The notes beneath the pieces are model-generated. The model worked only from the letters and a program-made list of their open reading frames with translations. It made no database searches and had not been told where the DNA came from. From Azospirillum canadense (GTDB lineage: Bacteria; Pseudomonadota; Alphaproteobacteria; Azospirillales; Azospirillaceae), in the NCBI RefSeq assembly GCF_025961225.1, contig NZ_JAOQNG010000002.1:186001-250000 (forward strand): a stretch of DNA of 64,000 nucleotides, given 5' to 3'. The translations under genes and the position numbers were made by a program. Numbering within the stretch: the stretch's first letter is position 1; the number at the start of each line of letters is the position of its first letter. This document shows, piece after piece, positions 27,373 through 35,752 of the stretch.

Positions 27373-28200
27373 ATGAACGAGATCCTGACCGGCAACCGCC
27401 TCGCCGTCCTGCGCCGCAACACCGACCCGCGGCTGGAGTGGCTGTGCGCGCAGATCGCGCGCAACCGCTTCCTGCCGGTGCCGCCGCCCGACCGCGTCTT
27501 CATCGGCGACGGCGACTTCCGCGCCATCGGGGCCGAGTTCCTGCGCCACTTCGTGCGCTACGGCGGCCTGAAGCCGTCCGACCGCGTGCTGGAGATCGGC
27601 TGCGGAATCGGCCGCATGGCGCTGCCGCTGACCCAGTACCTGGAGTCCTCCTACGACGGCGTGGACATCGTCGATGACGGCATCCGCTGGTGCCAGGAGG
27701 CGATCACCCCGGCCTATCCGGAATTCCGCTTCCAGTGCCTGGACGTGGCGAACGCGCTCTACAACCCCGGCGGCCGGTTCGACGCGGCGAAGTCCACCCT
27801 GCCCTACACCGACCACGGGCACGACTTCATCATCCTGACCTCGGTCATCACGCACCTGCGCACGGCCGAGACGGTGCGCTACGCGGCGGAGATCGCCCGC
27901 GTGCTGCGGCCGGGCGGGCGGGTCTTCCTCAGCCTGTTCCTGGTGGACGCCAAGGCGCGGGACGGCATCGCCAAGAAGACCGCCCGACCCGCCTTCATCG
28001 ACGCGCCGGGTCCGGAATACATCGCCGACGAGAACGCGCCCAACGCCGCCGTCGCCTATTCCGAAGCCTTCCTGCTGAGCGTGTTCGAGGCGCAGGGCCT
28101 GCGCCCGGCGAAGCCGGTCCTGCGCGGCCACTGGAGCGGGCAGCGCGAGGCCGAGAATTTCCAGGATCTGCTGGTGCTGGAAAAGGAAGGTGCCCGATGA
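27373..28200 (+). CDS. SAM-dependent methyltransferase, class I
   Basis: 275 residues, starting four bases after the GT2 stop and overlapping the next gene by ATGA. The SAM-binding motif VLEIGCGIGRMALPLTQYL is at residues about 72-90, with VDIVDDGIRWCQE as motif II and the post-motif FIILTSVITHLRTAETVRYAAEIARVLRPGGRVFLSLF. The location between glycosyltransferases suggests that it methylates a sugar or a glycan terminus; the acceptor is not determinable. Confidence 0.9.
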   Translation: MNEILTGNRLAVLRRNTDPRLEWLCAQIARNRFLPVPPPDRVFIGDGDFRAIGAEFLRHFVRYGGLKPSDRVLEIGCGIGRMALPLTQYLESSYDGVDIVDDGIRWCQEAITPAYPEFRFQCLDVANALYNPGGRFDAAKSTLPYTDHGHDFIILTSVITHLRTAETVRYAAEIARVLRPGGRVFLSLFLVDAKARDGIAKKTARPAFIDAPGPEYIADENAPNAAVAYSEAFLLSVFEAQGLRPAKPVLRGHWSGQREAENFQDLLVLEKEGAR

Positions 28201-29510
28201 GTGCCCCCACCGGCCTTCCCCGCGTCCTGATCGTCGCCCACAACCACCCGAGCCTGCACCCCGGCGGCACGGAGATCTTCGCGCACGAGCTGTTCCGCGG
28301 CATCAAGGCGCTGGGGGCCGACGCGCTGTTCCTCGCCTGCACCAACGGCATCCACCGCGACCGCAAGCCGGGCACGAACCTCCAGACGCTGGGCCGCAGC
28401 GCCGACGAGGTGGTGCTGTGGGCCGGCCACTTCGACCATTTCTTCCAGAGCCAGATCGACCTGCACGGCATCGTGCCGGACCTGTCGAACCTGCTGCGCG
28501 CCTTCCGGCCGGACATCGTGCACATCCACCACACCCTGCTGCTGGGCGTGGAGATGCTGTTCCTGATCCGCCGCATCTGCCCGGAGGCGCGGATCGTCTA
28601 CACGCTGCACGACTACTACCCGATCTGCGCCAACGACGGGCAGATGGTCACGACGAACGGGCACGCGCTCTGCAAGGCGTCCTCGCCGGACGCCTGCCAC
28701 CGCTGCTTCCCCGACCGGCCGGCCGATCAGTTCGTGCTGCGCGAGAAGCACATCAAGGCGATGTTCGGCCTTGTCGACCAGTTCCTGGCGCCGAGCGCCT
28801 TCCTGCGCGACCGCTACGTCGCCTGGGGCATCCCGGCTGACCGGATCGAGGTGATGGAGAACGGCCGCCCGGCGGTCGATCCGGCGCCGCACCGCGCGCT
28901 GCCCGCGGGGGCTCCGCGCAACGCCTTCGCCTATTTCGGCAACCTGAACCCGTTCAAGGGCGTGACCGTCGCGCTCGACGCCGTGACGCGGCTCGCCCGG
29001 ACGGGTGCCGACTTCTGCCTGGCCGTGCATGGCGGGGCGCCGTTCCAGACCGACGCCTTCAAGGCGAAGGTCGAGGAGGGCTTCAAGGCCGCCAAGGGGC
29101 ACGCCGTCCAGCACGGCCCCTACCGCCGCGAGGAGATGGCCGACCTGATCGCCGCCTGCGATTGGGTGGTGATGCCGTCGATCTGGTGGGAGAACGCGCC
29201 GCTCGTCATCCGCGAAGCCTTCCAGCATGGCCGCCCGGTCATCTGCAGCGGCATCGGCGGCATGGCGGAGGCGGTGTGCGACGGGGTGGACGGGCTGCAT
29301 TTCCGGGCGGGGGACGCCACGGATCTGGCCCGCGTCATGAATCGCGCAATGACCGAGCCCGGACTTTGGGAAAGGCTCGTGTCCAACATACCGGTGGTCC
29401 GCACGACTGAAGAGGCCACCGAACAACACGTCATGCTGTATGACGCAATAATATGGGGTGATGGGGGAGCGCATGGACAGGGCTCGATTGCGGGGAGCAT
29501 CGCAGGATGA
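28197..29510 (+). CDS. GT4-type glycosyltransferase (first of two paralogues)
   Basis: GT-B retaining glycosyltransferase, 437 residues. N-terminal HNHPSLHPGGTEIFAHEL (GGxE acceptor-side loop), PDIVHIHHTLLLG, then FAYFGNLNPFKGVTVALDAV and the nucleotide-sugar side VVMPSIWWENAPLVIREAFQHGRPVICSGIGGM with the EX7E pattern. Both this and the protein at 31714 carry a Cys set spaced C-x14-C-x7-C-x2-C (here at ICANDGQ ... HRCFPD), perhaps a metal site. The start overlaps the methyltransferase stop and its end overlaps the next start (both ATGA), so translation is coupled across three genes. Confidence 0.92.
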   Translation: MSAPTGLPRVLIVAHNHPSLHPGGTEIFAHELFRGIKALGADALFLACTNGIHRDRKPGTNLQTLGRSADEVVLWAGHFDHFFQSQIDLHGIVPDLSNLLRAFRPDIVHIHHTLLLGVEMLFLIRRICPEARIVYTLHDYYPICANDGQMVTTNGHALCKASSPDACHRCFPDRPADQFVLREKHIKAMFGLVDQFLAPSAFLRDRYVAWGIPADRIEVMENGRPAVDPAPHRALPAGAPRNAFAYFGNLNPFKGVTVALDAVTRLARTGADFCLAVHGGAPFQTDAFKAKVEEGFKAAKGHAVQHGPYRREEMADLIAACDWVVMPSIWWENAPLVIREAFQHGRPVICSGIGGMAEAVCDGVDGLHFRAGDATDLARVMNRAMTEPGLWERLVSNIPVVRTTEEATEQHVMLYDAIIWGDGGAHGQGSIAGSIAG

Positions 29511-31681
29511 AGGAACCGATCACCAAGGCCGACATCACGGCGGCCATTCTACTTGACGACGACACGTTGGTGCTGTTCGGAGCCATCGATCGGACCTTGC
29601 CGGCCGCGGGGGTCGTGCATCTCGACGGTTCGGTCGAAGGGCGCTACGGCGGCCGGTCCTGGACGGACGCGGAGGGCGAGCGCTGGTTCCTGGGCGGCGT
29701 CCGAGTGGCGGGCCTGGCGCAGCTGCGCCCGTCGCGGGTGGAGATCGCCGACGAGGGCGGGGAGCGGCTGGTCCTGCCGCGCCTTTCCAACGTCCGCACC
29801 AACCCGTCGCACCTGATCGCCGCGCTGAAGGCGTTCCAGCCCGGCGCCCTGTCGCTGGCGCTGGACTTCACGCTCGCGCTCGCCGCGTCGTCCGGCACGC
29901 CGGCGGATGGGACGGGTGACCGCATCGGCCGCCTGCTGTCCGGCCTCGTGCAGGAGGTGTCGCAGCCCGACGGCTTCACCGAGGTGTTCGGCCGCTTCCG
30001 CGACGGCAGCCTGATGCTCCAGGGCTGGGCGCGCAGCTTCAAGACCGGCGCGCAAAAGATCCTGATCGAGGCGGAGGAGATCGGCATCCACCGCGCCACC
30101 GCCGCGTCCTTCGCGCGGCCCGACCTGCCGTCGGATGCCGCCGGCGTACTGGCCGTGCTGACCGACCCGACGCCGGCCCCCGGCACCGTCCGCCGCATCC
30201 ACTACCGCGCCGCCGACGGCTGGCGCCACATGGAGATCTTCGAGCAGCGCACCATCCTGCCGGAGGGCGTGGCCGCCGCGCACGTCCGCGACATGCTGGG
30301 CAACCTGCACGACGCCGAGGCGCGGCAGGCGGTCACCCGCATCGCCGCGTCGCGCTACGACGGGGCGGAGACGGTGTCGCAGCTCGACGTGCCGGTCCGC
30401 ATGGGCATGGACATGGTGCTGCGCGTGCCCGGCGCCGGCCTGTTCGTCGCCGGCTGGCTGCTCGACCCCACGCACCAGGTGCGCGCGGTCACGCTGAAGG
30501 GGCCGGGCGTCTCCGCCCGCCTGGACGGCGAGTGGTCGCGGCTGTCGCGCCGCGACGTGACGGAGGCCTTCCAGCACGACGGCCTGTTCGCCGGTCGGCT
30601 GGTTCCCGGCCAGGACCAGCACGGCTTCACCGTCTTCGCGACGGAGCCCGCGGGCGTGGCACAGACGGCCGATTTCCACCTGGAACTGGAACTCGCTAAC
30701 GACCGCTTCGCCTTCCTGCCGCTGAGCTGCCTGCCCCCGGCCCCGGAAGCGCTGAAGCGCATGTTGTCGCTGGTGAACCTGGACAGCCCGTCCATCGAGA
30801 CGCTGATCGCCCGGCACGTCGGGCCGATGCTGCGCACCGCCCGCACCCGCGGAGCGGATCTGAAAGCCACGGGCATCCACCCCATGGGCCGGCCGGTGAA
30901 GGCGCCGCGCGTGTCCGTCGTCCTGCCGGTGACCGACCGGCGCGAGGACGTGGACCTGAACATCGCGCGCCTCGCCATCGACCCGGACTTCGCCGACACC
31001 GAGCTGCTGGTCGTCGCCACGGCCGGCACGCACGAGCGGCTGGGCGGGGCGGTGCGGCAGGCCGCGGCCTTCTACCGCCAGTCAGTGACGTTTGTCGCCG
31101 CGCCCGAGGCGACCGACGCGTTCGAGGCCATCGCCGCCGCCCTGCCCCACGCGCGGGCGGAACGGGTGCTGATGCTGTCCCCGTCCGTGCTGCCGACCGA
31201 GAAGGGCTGGCTGTCGGCGCTGGAGCGGGTGTCGCGCAAGTCCGGCGGGCCGGTGATGGTCAGCCCGACGCTGCTGTACGAGGACCATTCGATCCGCTTC
31301 GCCGGCATCATGGCGGTGGAGGGCTCCGACGGCGCCAAGACCTTCGAGCGCCGTTACGCCGGCTACCCGCAGGATTGGCTGAAGGAGCACGAGGCGGCCA
31401 CGGTGGACGCCGCTGCTCCGGAATGCGCCCTGCTGCCCAAGGACGCGCTGGCCCGCGCGCTCTCGACCATGGGGTCCTACATGGGGGCCGACCACAAGGG
31501 GCTGGACCTCTGCCTGCGCCTGCGCGCGCTGGGCGGGGCCTGCGTCTGGCTGCCGCGCGTCACGCTGGTGGCGCTCGACGAGCAGCCGCGCGACGCGCAC
31601 GCCGACCGCTGGCACCGGGCGGGCGCCATGGTGGACCGGTGGAGCTTCGAAGACACTTGGTCCGCCCGCGTCGCCGCCTGA
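29507..31681 (+). CDS. Degenerate GT2-like protein with beta-sandwich modules
   Basis: 724 residues. The overall plan copies the 24981 protein: a long N-terminal region with two 'GW' modules (LMLQGWARSF near 168 and LFVAGWLLDP near 314) and a C-terminal GT2-like fold starting VSVVLPVTDRREDVDLNIARL near 467. The donor/metal motif LNSDV of the paralogue is LSPSV here (557-561), and the acceptor-side GDFEDSDLC is GADHKGLDLC, so the catalytic acids are lost. It is therefore likely to be a non-catalytic partner, regulator or glycan-binding subunit. ATGA overlap with the preceding GT4 indicates co-expression. Confidence 0.8.
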   Translation: MKEPITKADITAAILLDDDTLVLFGAIDRTLPAAGVVHLDGSVEGRYGGRSWTDAEGERWFLGGVRVAGLAQLRPSRVEIADEGGERLVLPRLSNVRTNPSHLIAALKAFQPGALSLALDFTLALAASSGTPADGTGDRIGRLLSGLVQEVSQPDGFTEVFGRFRDGSLMLQGWARSFKTGAQKILIEAEEIGIHRATAASFARPDLPSDAAGVLAVLTDPTPAPGTVRRIHYRAADGWRHMEIFEQRTILPEGVAAAHVRDMLGNLHDAEARQAVTRIAASRYDGAETVSQLDVPVRMGMDMVLRVPGAGLFVAGWLLDPTHQVRAVTLKGPGVSARLDGEWSRLSRRDVTEAFQHDGLFAGRLVPGQDQHGFTVFATEPAGVAQTADFHLELELANDRFAFLPLSCLPPAPEALKRMLSLVNLDSPSIETLIARHVGPMLRTARTRGADLKATGIHPMGRPVKAPRVSVVLPVTDRREDVDLNIARLAIDPDFADTELLVVATAGTHERLGGAVRQAAAFYRQSVTFVAAPEATDAFEAIAAALPHARAERVLMLSPSVLPTEKGWLSALERVSRKSGGPVMVSPTLLYEDHSIRFAGIMAVEGSDGAKTFERRYAGYPQDWLKEHEAATVDAAAPECALLPKDALARALSTMGSYMGADHKGLDLCLRLRALGGACVWLPRVTLVALDEQPRDAHADRWHRAGAMVDRWSFEDTWSARVAA

Positions 31682-31713
31682 CCCCCGCAAGCCCATTCGA
31701 GATCGGCCGAACC

Positions 31714-33027
31714 ATGAGCAACAAGCGCGTCCTGATCATCAGCCACGGCCATCCCGCCTTTTCGCTGGGCGGCGCGGAGGTGGCCTCCTACAACCTGCAC
31801 CTTGGCATGCACGACCTGCCGGGCTGGGAAAGCCATTACCTGGCCCGCACCTCGCCGCCGGTCACGCCGCACGGCAGTTCAGCCCTGATGGCGCTGCGCC
31901 AGAAGGAGCGTGAGGTCCTCTACTACGCCAATGACTACGACCATTTCCGCCTGTCGAACCGGAACCTGCCGGGCCTGGAGAAGGACTTCGTCCGCTACAT
32001 CCGCGACCTGCAGCCGGACGTCGTCAACTTTCACCACTTCATCGGCTTCGGCGTGGAGACCATCCAGGCGATTCGGCAGGCGCTGCCGCGCGTGCCGATC
32101 GTCGTGACCTTCCACGAGTATCTGTCCATCTGCAACCACCATGGCCAGATGGTGAAGACCAGCCGCAACGCGCTGTGCTACCGCTCCAGCCCGGCGGACT
32201 GCGCCGGCTGCTTCCCGCACATCGGCGAGGCGGAGTTCTTCAAGCGCGAGTTGTTCCTGAAGACCTTCCTGGAGCAGGCCGACTTCTACGTCAGCCCGTC
32301 GAACTTCCTGATCGACCGCTACGTCGACTGGGGCCTGCCCCGCGAGAAGTTCCGGATGATCGAGAACGGCCTGACGATCGAGGGCATCGCCCCACCCCGG
32401 CCGCTGGCCCGCGGCGGCAAGCGCAACCGCTTCGCCTTTTTCGGCCAGCTGACCGAGTTCAAGGGCGCTCACGTCCTGGTCGAGGCCATCGGTCGCATCT
32501 CGGAAAAGGCCTGGGGGGAGGACGGCGCGTTGATGATCTTCGGCGGCAACCTGGAACGCCAGCCGGAGGCCTACCAGAAGAAGTTCAACGAGGCGGTCGA
32601 GCGCGCCGGCGACCGCGTGCGCTTCTACGGCAGCTACCGGTCCGCCGAACTGCCGGGCCTGATCAAGGACGTGGACTGGGTGGTGATGCCCTCCATCTGG
32701 TGGGAGAACTCGCCGGTCGTGATCCAGGAGGCATTCCTGCACGGCCGCCCGATCATCAGCAGCAACATCGGCGGCATGGGCGAAAAGGTCACCCACGGCG
32801 TGGACGGCCTGCATTTCCGCAACGGCAGCGTCGAGGATCTGGTCGACCGCATGACCGAGGCGCTGACCACCCCCGACCTGTGGGACCGCCTGCGCATGCG
32901 CATCCGCCGCCCGATCGACCGCGCCGAATGCGCCCGCCGTCACGCGGACGTCTACGACGCGCTGATCGCCGCCGCGGGTGGTGGTGCGGTGTCAATGCCC
33001 GAGCGGGCCGTGGCGCAGAAGGTGTGA
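31714..33027 (+). CDS. GT4-type glycosyltransferase (second paralogue)
   Basis: 437 residues, exactly the length of its paralogue at 28197. HGHPAFSLGGAEVASYNLH, PDVVNFHHFIGFGVE, FAFFGQLTEFKGAHVLVEAI and VVMPSIWWENSPVVIQEAFLHGRPIISSNIGGMGE define the GT-B fold and its nucleotide-sugar site. The C-x14-C-x7-C-x2-C set is conserved (ICNHHGQ ... AGCFPH). The start ATG at 31714 follows the previous gene by 32 bases. The stop shares one base with the next ATG (TGATG). Donor and acceptor sugars are unknown. Confidence 0.92.
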   Translation: MSNKRVLIISHGHPAFSLGGAEVASYNLHLGMHDLPGWESHYLARTSPPVTPHGSSALMALRQKEREVLYYANDYDHFRLSNRNLPGLEKDFVRYIRDLQPDVVNFHHFIGFGVETIQAIRQALPRVPIVVTFHEYLSICNHHGQMVKTSRNALCYRSSPADCAGCFPHIGEAEFFKRELFLKTFLEQADFYVSPSNFLIDRYVDWGLPREKFRMIENGLTIEGIAPPRPLARGGKRNRFAFFGQLTEFKGAHVLVEAIGRISEKAWGEDGALMIFGGNLERQPEAYQKKFNEAVERAGDRVRFYGSYRSAELPGLIKDVDWVVMPSIWWENSPVVIQEAFLHGRPIISSNIGGMGEKVTHGVDGLHFRNGSVEDLVDRMTEALTTPDLWDRLRMRIRRPIDRAECARRHADVYDALIAAAGGGAVSMPERAVAQKV

Positions 33028-34334
33028 TGCGGCCGATGTGGATGACGCTTGCCCCCACCCTAACCCTCCCCCGCTGGGCGAGGGAGGGGAAATCGGCCCT
33101 CCCCCGCCCAGCGGGGGAGGGAGGGACCCGCGAAGCGGGAGGGTGGGGGCGATACGCCTCGCACATCCTGCGCGCCGCCCTGTTGGCGTCGTCGATGCTG
33201 CTTGCCACCGCCAATGCCCACGCCGCTGACCTGCGCGTTTCCCCCGCCCCGGGCGCGGCGCCGGAAACCGTCTACGACCACCGCAGCCAGGCCTGCGAGG
33301 CGTGGGACGTGCCCGACGCTCCGGCCCGCGCCTGGAAGGGCGCCGACGGCACCGTCCATCTGCTGGCGGCGCACACCAACGCGCGCACGCTGTCCGGCCC
33401 GTCGCTGAACAGCCTGCGCCACGACTGCCGCGTGGTGTTCAAGTCCGGCAAGCGCGACGATCCGGGCAAGTACGACGACGTGGGCTGGCTGACCTCGCCC
33501 TACACGCTGGACGGGACGACCGTCTACGGGCTGGTACACAACGAGTACCATGGGCACAAGCGCCGCGACCTCTGCCCGGTCGGCGACTACATGGCGTGCT
33601 GGTGGAACGCGCTGACCCTGTCCGTCTCGCGGGACGGCGGGCAGAGCTTCGGGCCGGGGCGCTACGTCGCCGGCATTCCGTACAAGTTCCGCGGCGACCT
33701 CGGCCATCGCGCCGGGCTGTTCGCGCCCAGCAACATCGTGGAGCGCGAGGGCTGGTACTACGCCATGGCCTTCGCCGAGGGCATCGGGGAGCAGAAGCGC
33801 GGCGTCTGCGTGATGCGGACCCGCGACCTGGGCGATCCGAAGTCCTGGCGCGCTTGGGGTGGGCAAGACTTTTCAGTCCGCTTCGCCGACCCCTACGTGG
33901 AGGGCGAGGCCGACGCCGCAACCCACGCCTGCGCGCCGCTGCCGGCCGACCGCCTGCCCTTCACCGTCACCAGCCTCGTCCGCCACAGCGGCACCGGGCT
34001 GTGGGTCGCGGTGATGGCCGGGCGGAGGGCCGAGCGGCCGGGGGCGGAGCCGGTTTCCGGCGTGTGGACCTCCACTTCTCCCGACTTGGTCAGCTGGTCG
34101 CCGCCGCGGCTGGCGCTGGCCGCCCCGTTGCTGACCGACAAGGCCTGCGGCGTGGCGGAAAGCTACTACTACCCGGCGATCCTCGACCCCAACGCGAAGA
34201 CGCGGAACTTCGAGGACGTCGGCAACAGTGCGTACCTCTACATGACGCGCCTTGCGCAGAACGGCTGCAAGCCGACGCAAGACCGCGATCTCGTCCGAAT
34301 AATGATCCGCCTTGAGCCAATCACGGGCGGGTAA
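33027..34334 (+). CDS. Secreted protein with predicted furanosidase-type beta-propeller
   Basis: Up to 435 residues from the coupled ATG at 33027 (TGATG); ATGs at 33036 and 33042 are alternatives. A signal peptide-like segment (HILRAALLASSMLLATANA, cleavage about AHA/ADL) begins only some 45 residues later, because a palindromic repeat (33052-33149) lies in the frame before it. The mature part has SLSVSRDGGQSFGPG- and FAPSNIVEREGWYYAMAF-type blades, R-T-R-D-L and a late YYYPAILDPN, reminiscent of GH32/43/62-type five-bladed propellers or sialidase Asp-boxes. I cannot assign catalytic residues. Several Cys suggest disulfides outside the cytoplasm. Probably acts on the surface glycan of this cluster. 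Confidence 0.75.
   Translation: MRPMWMTLAPTLTLPRWAREGKSALPRPAGEGGTREAGGWGRYASHILRAALLASSMLLATANAHAADLRVSPAPGAAPETVYDHRSQACEAWDVPDAPARAWKGADGTVHLLAAHTNARTLSGPSLNSLRHDCRVVFKSGKRDDPGKYDDVGWLTSPYTLDGTTVYGLVHNEYHGHKRRDLCPVGDYMACWWNALTLSVSRDGGQSFGPGRYVAGIPYKFRGDLGHRAGLFAPSNIVEREGWYYAMAFAEGIGEQKRGVCVMRTRDLGDPKSWRAWGGQDFSVRFADPYVEGEADAATHACAPLPADRLPFTVTSLVRHSGTGLWVAVMAGRRAERPGAEPVSGVWTSTSPDLVSWSPPRLALAAPLLTDKACGVAESYYYPAILDPNAKTRNFEDVGNSAYLYMTRLAQNGCKPTQDRDLVRIMIRLEPITGG
33052..33149. repeat. GC-rich palindromic repeat (copy E), inside a 5' coding region
   Basis: About 98 bp starting CCCCCACCCTAACCC and ending GGGAGGGTGGGGG, with CTCCCCCGC...GCGGGGGAG arms. It is the same family as copies C and D, but sits between the coupled start codon and the signal peptide of the secreted protein and keeps the frame open. 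It would be translated as about 33 Pro/Arg/Gly-rich residues if 33027 is the real start. Confidence 0.8.
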
Positions 34335-34399
34335 AATCAACAAACGGTTCGCTTCGAAACTCAACCATTCCACCACACCCCCGATCCAGGAGAATTGCG

Positions 34400-35587
34400 T
34401 TGGCTAACATTCTAGTCATGATTCCCTCCGGCGAAGTCTATGATCATGACTGCGTGCGGTGGTACAGCTATCAAAACATTCAGCGCAGCATCAATCATTA
34501 CCACAACATCGGCGACGCCTTCGTCTACGATTCGTCGCTGAAGCTGCTGACGTACGATCGCCTGGACGTCGTGGAGATCCGCGAGTTCAAGCAGGAAGTG
34601 GTGGACAAGGCGAACGCGGAATACGACTACGTCTTCCTGCGCGGCTCCAACTACATCCACAATCACATGACCTGGCCGGAAGCGACCGAGCAGGTCCTGT
34701 CGAAGCTGCGCATCCCCGTGATCGCCTTCGGCGTCGGCGCCCAGGCACCGGCCACCGGCAAGATGGAGCTGTCGGCCGAGAGCAAGCGTATCTGGCAGAT
34801 GTTCGCCGACAAGTCGACCACGCTGGGCGTGCGCGGCACCTACACGGCCGAAGTGCTGTGGGACCTCGGCATCAAGAACGTGCGCATCGTCGGCTGCCCG
34901 ACCGCCTTCCGCAACCGCGATCCGGAGCTGCGCATCGACCTGCCGTCGCTGGACAGCGTGCGCAACGTCGGCATCACCATGCGCCGCGAGGTGTCGGCCC
35001 ACTATTCGCCGGACGTGAAGACCTACCTGGCGCGCCACCGCGACTTCGTGAAGGACATGAGCCGCCGCTTCGACACCGTCCTGATGATGCAGGGTGAGGT
35101 CGAGGAGAAGAAGCTGCTCTGGGGCACCGACGAGCAGAAGGCCGAGGCCTGGGAAGAGCTGCACAAGAACCCGTGGCTGAAGACCGGCTACTTCGACGAG
35201 GAACTGGACGAGCTGTACCGCACCCGCCTGTGGTATTCGGACGTCGTCGCGGACTACGAGAACCTCGTGCGCTCGAAGGACCTCGTGCTCGGCTACCGCC
35301 TGCACGGCAACCTGATGGCGCTGTCGAACGGCACGCCGTCGGTCTACTTCAGCTACGACAGCCGCACGGCGGAGTTCGCGGAGACCTTCGCGATCCCCTG
35401 CTACGACGTCTATTCCGACAAGCCCTTCGTCCTTGAGGAATACTGGGACCAGAGCCTGTTCGAGAAGTTCAACCGCACCTTCTACCAGCGCTACCGCGAC
35501 ATGCGGGAGTTCCTGGACGAGAACTACCTCCCGCACCGCATGCCGAGTCCGGCCGCGCGCAAGACCCCGCAGCGCAAGGCGGCCTGA
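34400..35587 (+). CDS. Polysaccharide pyruvyl transferase family protein
   Basis: 395 residues resembling the CsaB/WcaK-type pyruvyl transferase superfamily, which adds ketal-linked pyruvate to sugars. The N-terminal SYQNIQRSINHYHNIGDAFVYD, the middle VIAFGVGAQAP, STTLGVRGTYTAEVLWDLG and VGCPTAF, and the conserved late motif LVLGYRLHGNLMALSNGTPSVYFSYD support this. The start is a TTG at 34400 because AGGAGA lies seven bases upstream; the next ATG (34418) has no such site. A large stem-loop follows. It probably pyruvylates the glycan assembled by the upstream transferases, adding negative charge. Confidence 0.85.
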   Translation: MANILVMIPSGEVYDHDCVRWYSYQNIQRSINHYHNIGDAFVYDSSLKLLTYDRLDVVEIREFKQEVVDKANAEYDYVFLRGSNYIHNHMTWPEATEQVLSKLRIPVIAFGVGAQAPATGKMELSAESKRIWQMFADKSTTLGVRGTYTAEVLWDLGIKNVRIVGCPTAFRNRDPELRIDLPSLDSVRNVGITMRREVSAHYSPDVKTYLARHRDFVKDMSRRFDTVLMMQGEVEEKKLLWGTDEQKAEAWEELHKNPWLKTGYFDEELDELYRTRLWYSDVVADYENLVRSKDLVLGYRLHGNLMALSNGTPSVYFSYDSRTAEFAETFAIPCYDVYSDKPFVLEEYWDQSLFEKFNRTFYQRYRDMREFLDENYLPHRMPSPAARKTPQRKAA

Positions 35588-35595
35588 CGGCGCGC

Positions 35596-35676
35596 GACGC
35601 CGGGTCCCAGCGCCCTCTCGGCCCAACCCGCTCCCCCGCTGCGGGCTGGGCCGAGATGGTGCCGGAACCCGGCGTC
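35596..35676 (+). terminator. Large nested stem-loop after the pyruvyl-transferase gene
   Basis: Outer arms GACGCCGGGT (35596-35605) and ACCCGGCGTC (35667-35676) enclose inner arms of 15 bases at 35617-35631 and 35641-35655 that pair with a single mismatch. The 81-bp structure starts nine bases after the stop. No clear U-tract follows immediately, although TTGTCCTGTTTTG comes after it. It should end or protect the glycan-operon transcript. Confidence 0.65.
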
Positions 35677-35691
35677 GCCGTTGTCCTGTTT

Positions 35692-35720
35692 TGTTGGGTG
35701 GAGCGCAGCGCAACCCAACA
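35692..35720. repeat. Short palindrome TGTTGGGT...ACCCAACA
   Basis: Eight-base arms at 35692-35699 and 35713-35720 around GGAGCGCAGCGCA. Palindromes of the TTGGGTTNCGCTNCGCTCAACCCAA kind are scattered through many alphaproteobacterial genomes (recollection). It lies 32 bases before the ATG at 35753. Confidence 0.55.
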
Positions 35721-35752
35721 CCCCCCGTTCCAGCCGACCGGAAGAGCGAACC

